This document shows positions 63,996-64,000 of a stretch of DNA of 64,000 bases, in pieces. Every line of letters begins with the position of its first letter. The first letter of the stretch is position 1. Source of the stretch: VRUE01 sp963720805. Its GTDB lineage: Bacteria > Actinomycetota > Thermoleophilia > Solirubrobacterales > 70-9. Position numbers and translations under genes: made by a program. The DNA lies in assembly GCA_963720805.1 (NCBI GenBank), contig CAVRGT010000013.1:1-64000 (forward strand), written 5' to 3'. The notes beneath the pieces are model-generated. The model worked only from the letters and a program-made list of their open reading frames with translations. It was not told the DNA's origin and ran no database searches.

Positions 63996-64000
63996 CAGCT

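Overview
The window is GC-rich actinobacterial chromosome. My best guess is class Thermoleophilia (Solirubrobacterales or Conexibacter-like). This rests on GC-rich coding, frequent GTG and TTG starts, an 860-residue secreted protein of a type I associate with that class, and overall gene content. It is inference, because no rRNA or taxonomic marker is present. Many conserved genes change reading frame once or several times while keeping intact motifs on both sides (about 0.27, 0.8, 10.5-12.9, 18.2-18.8 and 40.6-49.4 kb). This looks like uncorrected single-base sequencing indels. I annotate those loci as one gene each and mark the break points.

Region by region. 0-10 kb: a membrane protein, LtrA, a DHA2-type exporter, a metallo-beta-lactamase-fold hydrolase, an SRPBCC protein, a PQQ-type propeller, an IS982-family insertion, a GH26-like secreted hydrolase and RecQ. 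10-13.6 kb: an EfeUBO iron-uptake cluster with two matching palindromes. 13.7-30.6 kb: a dispersed pentose-phosphate and sugar-phosphate set (zwf, gnd, pgl, rpiA, tkt, tal, pgi). Inserted among these genes are a toxin-antitoxin-like pair, an FAD oxidoreductase, a Schlafen/AlbA-like gene, an FHA protein, a TolB-like protein and a kinase fused to a beta-propeller. 30.6-40 kb: cytochrome bd (cydAB), a HAD phosphatase, and a large secreted protein coupled to an MMPL transporter. 40-54.6 kb: lipid-modifying enzymes, a polytopic membrane protein, a universal stress protein, a subtilase, TadA, a cellulose-synthase-like enzyme with a PilZ domain, a TIM-barrel plus nucleotidyltransferase pair, a trypsin-like protease, an acyl-CoA dehydrogenase and four tRNA genes.

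54.6-64 kb is an accessory island that follows an abnormal tRNA-Glu. It holds a coiled-coil/HTH protein, an XRE regulator operon, a T-free tract encoding a very basic peptide, an excisionase, a tyrosine integrase and a Hachiman-type (HamA-HamB) antiphage system. hamA is split by an IS1380-family element that duplicated CTAG. Joining the flanks at one CTAG restores one open frame with the DUF1837 nuclease motifs. A HEPN-domain gene lies directly upstream of hamA on the same strand.

A second theme is a set of long palindromes, many beginning within a few bases of a stop codon. Three sequence families occur twice each, and one copy sits in frame inside a membrane-protein gene. They look like a small REP/MITE-type repeat population, some perhaps recruited as transcription ends.
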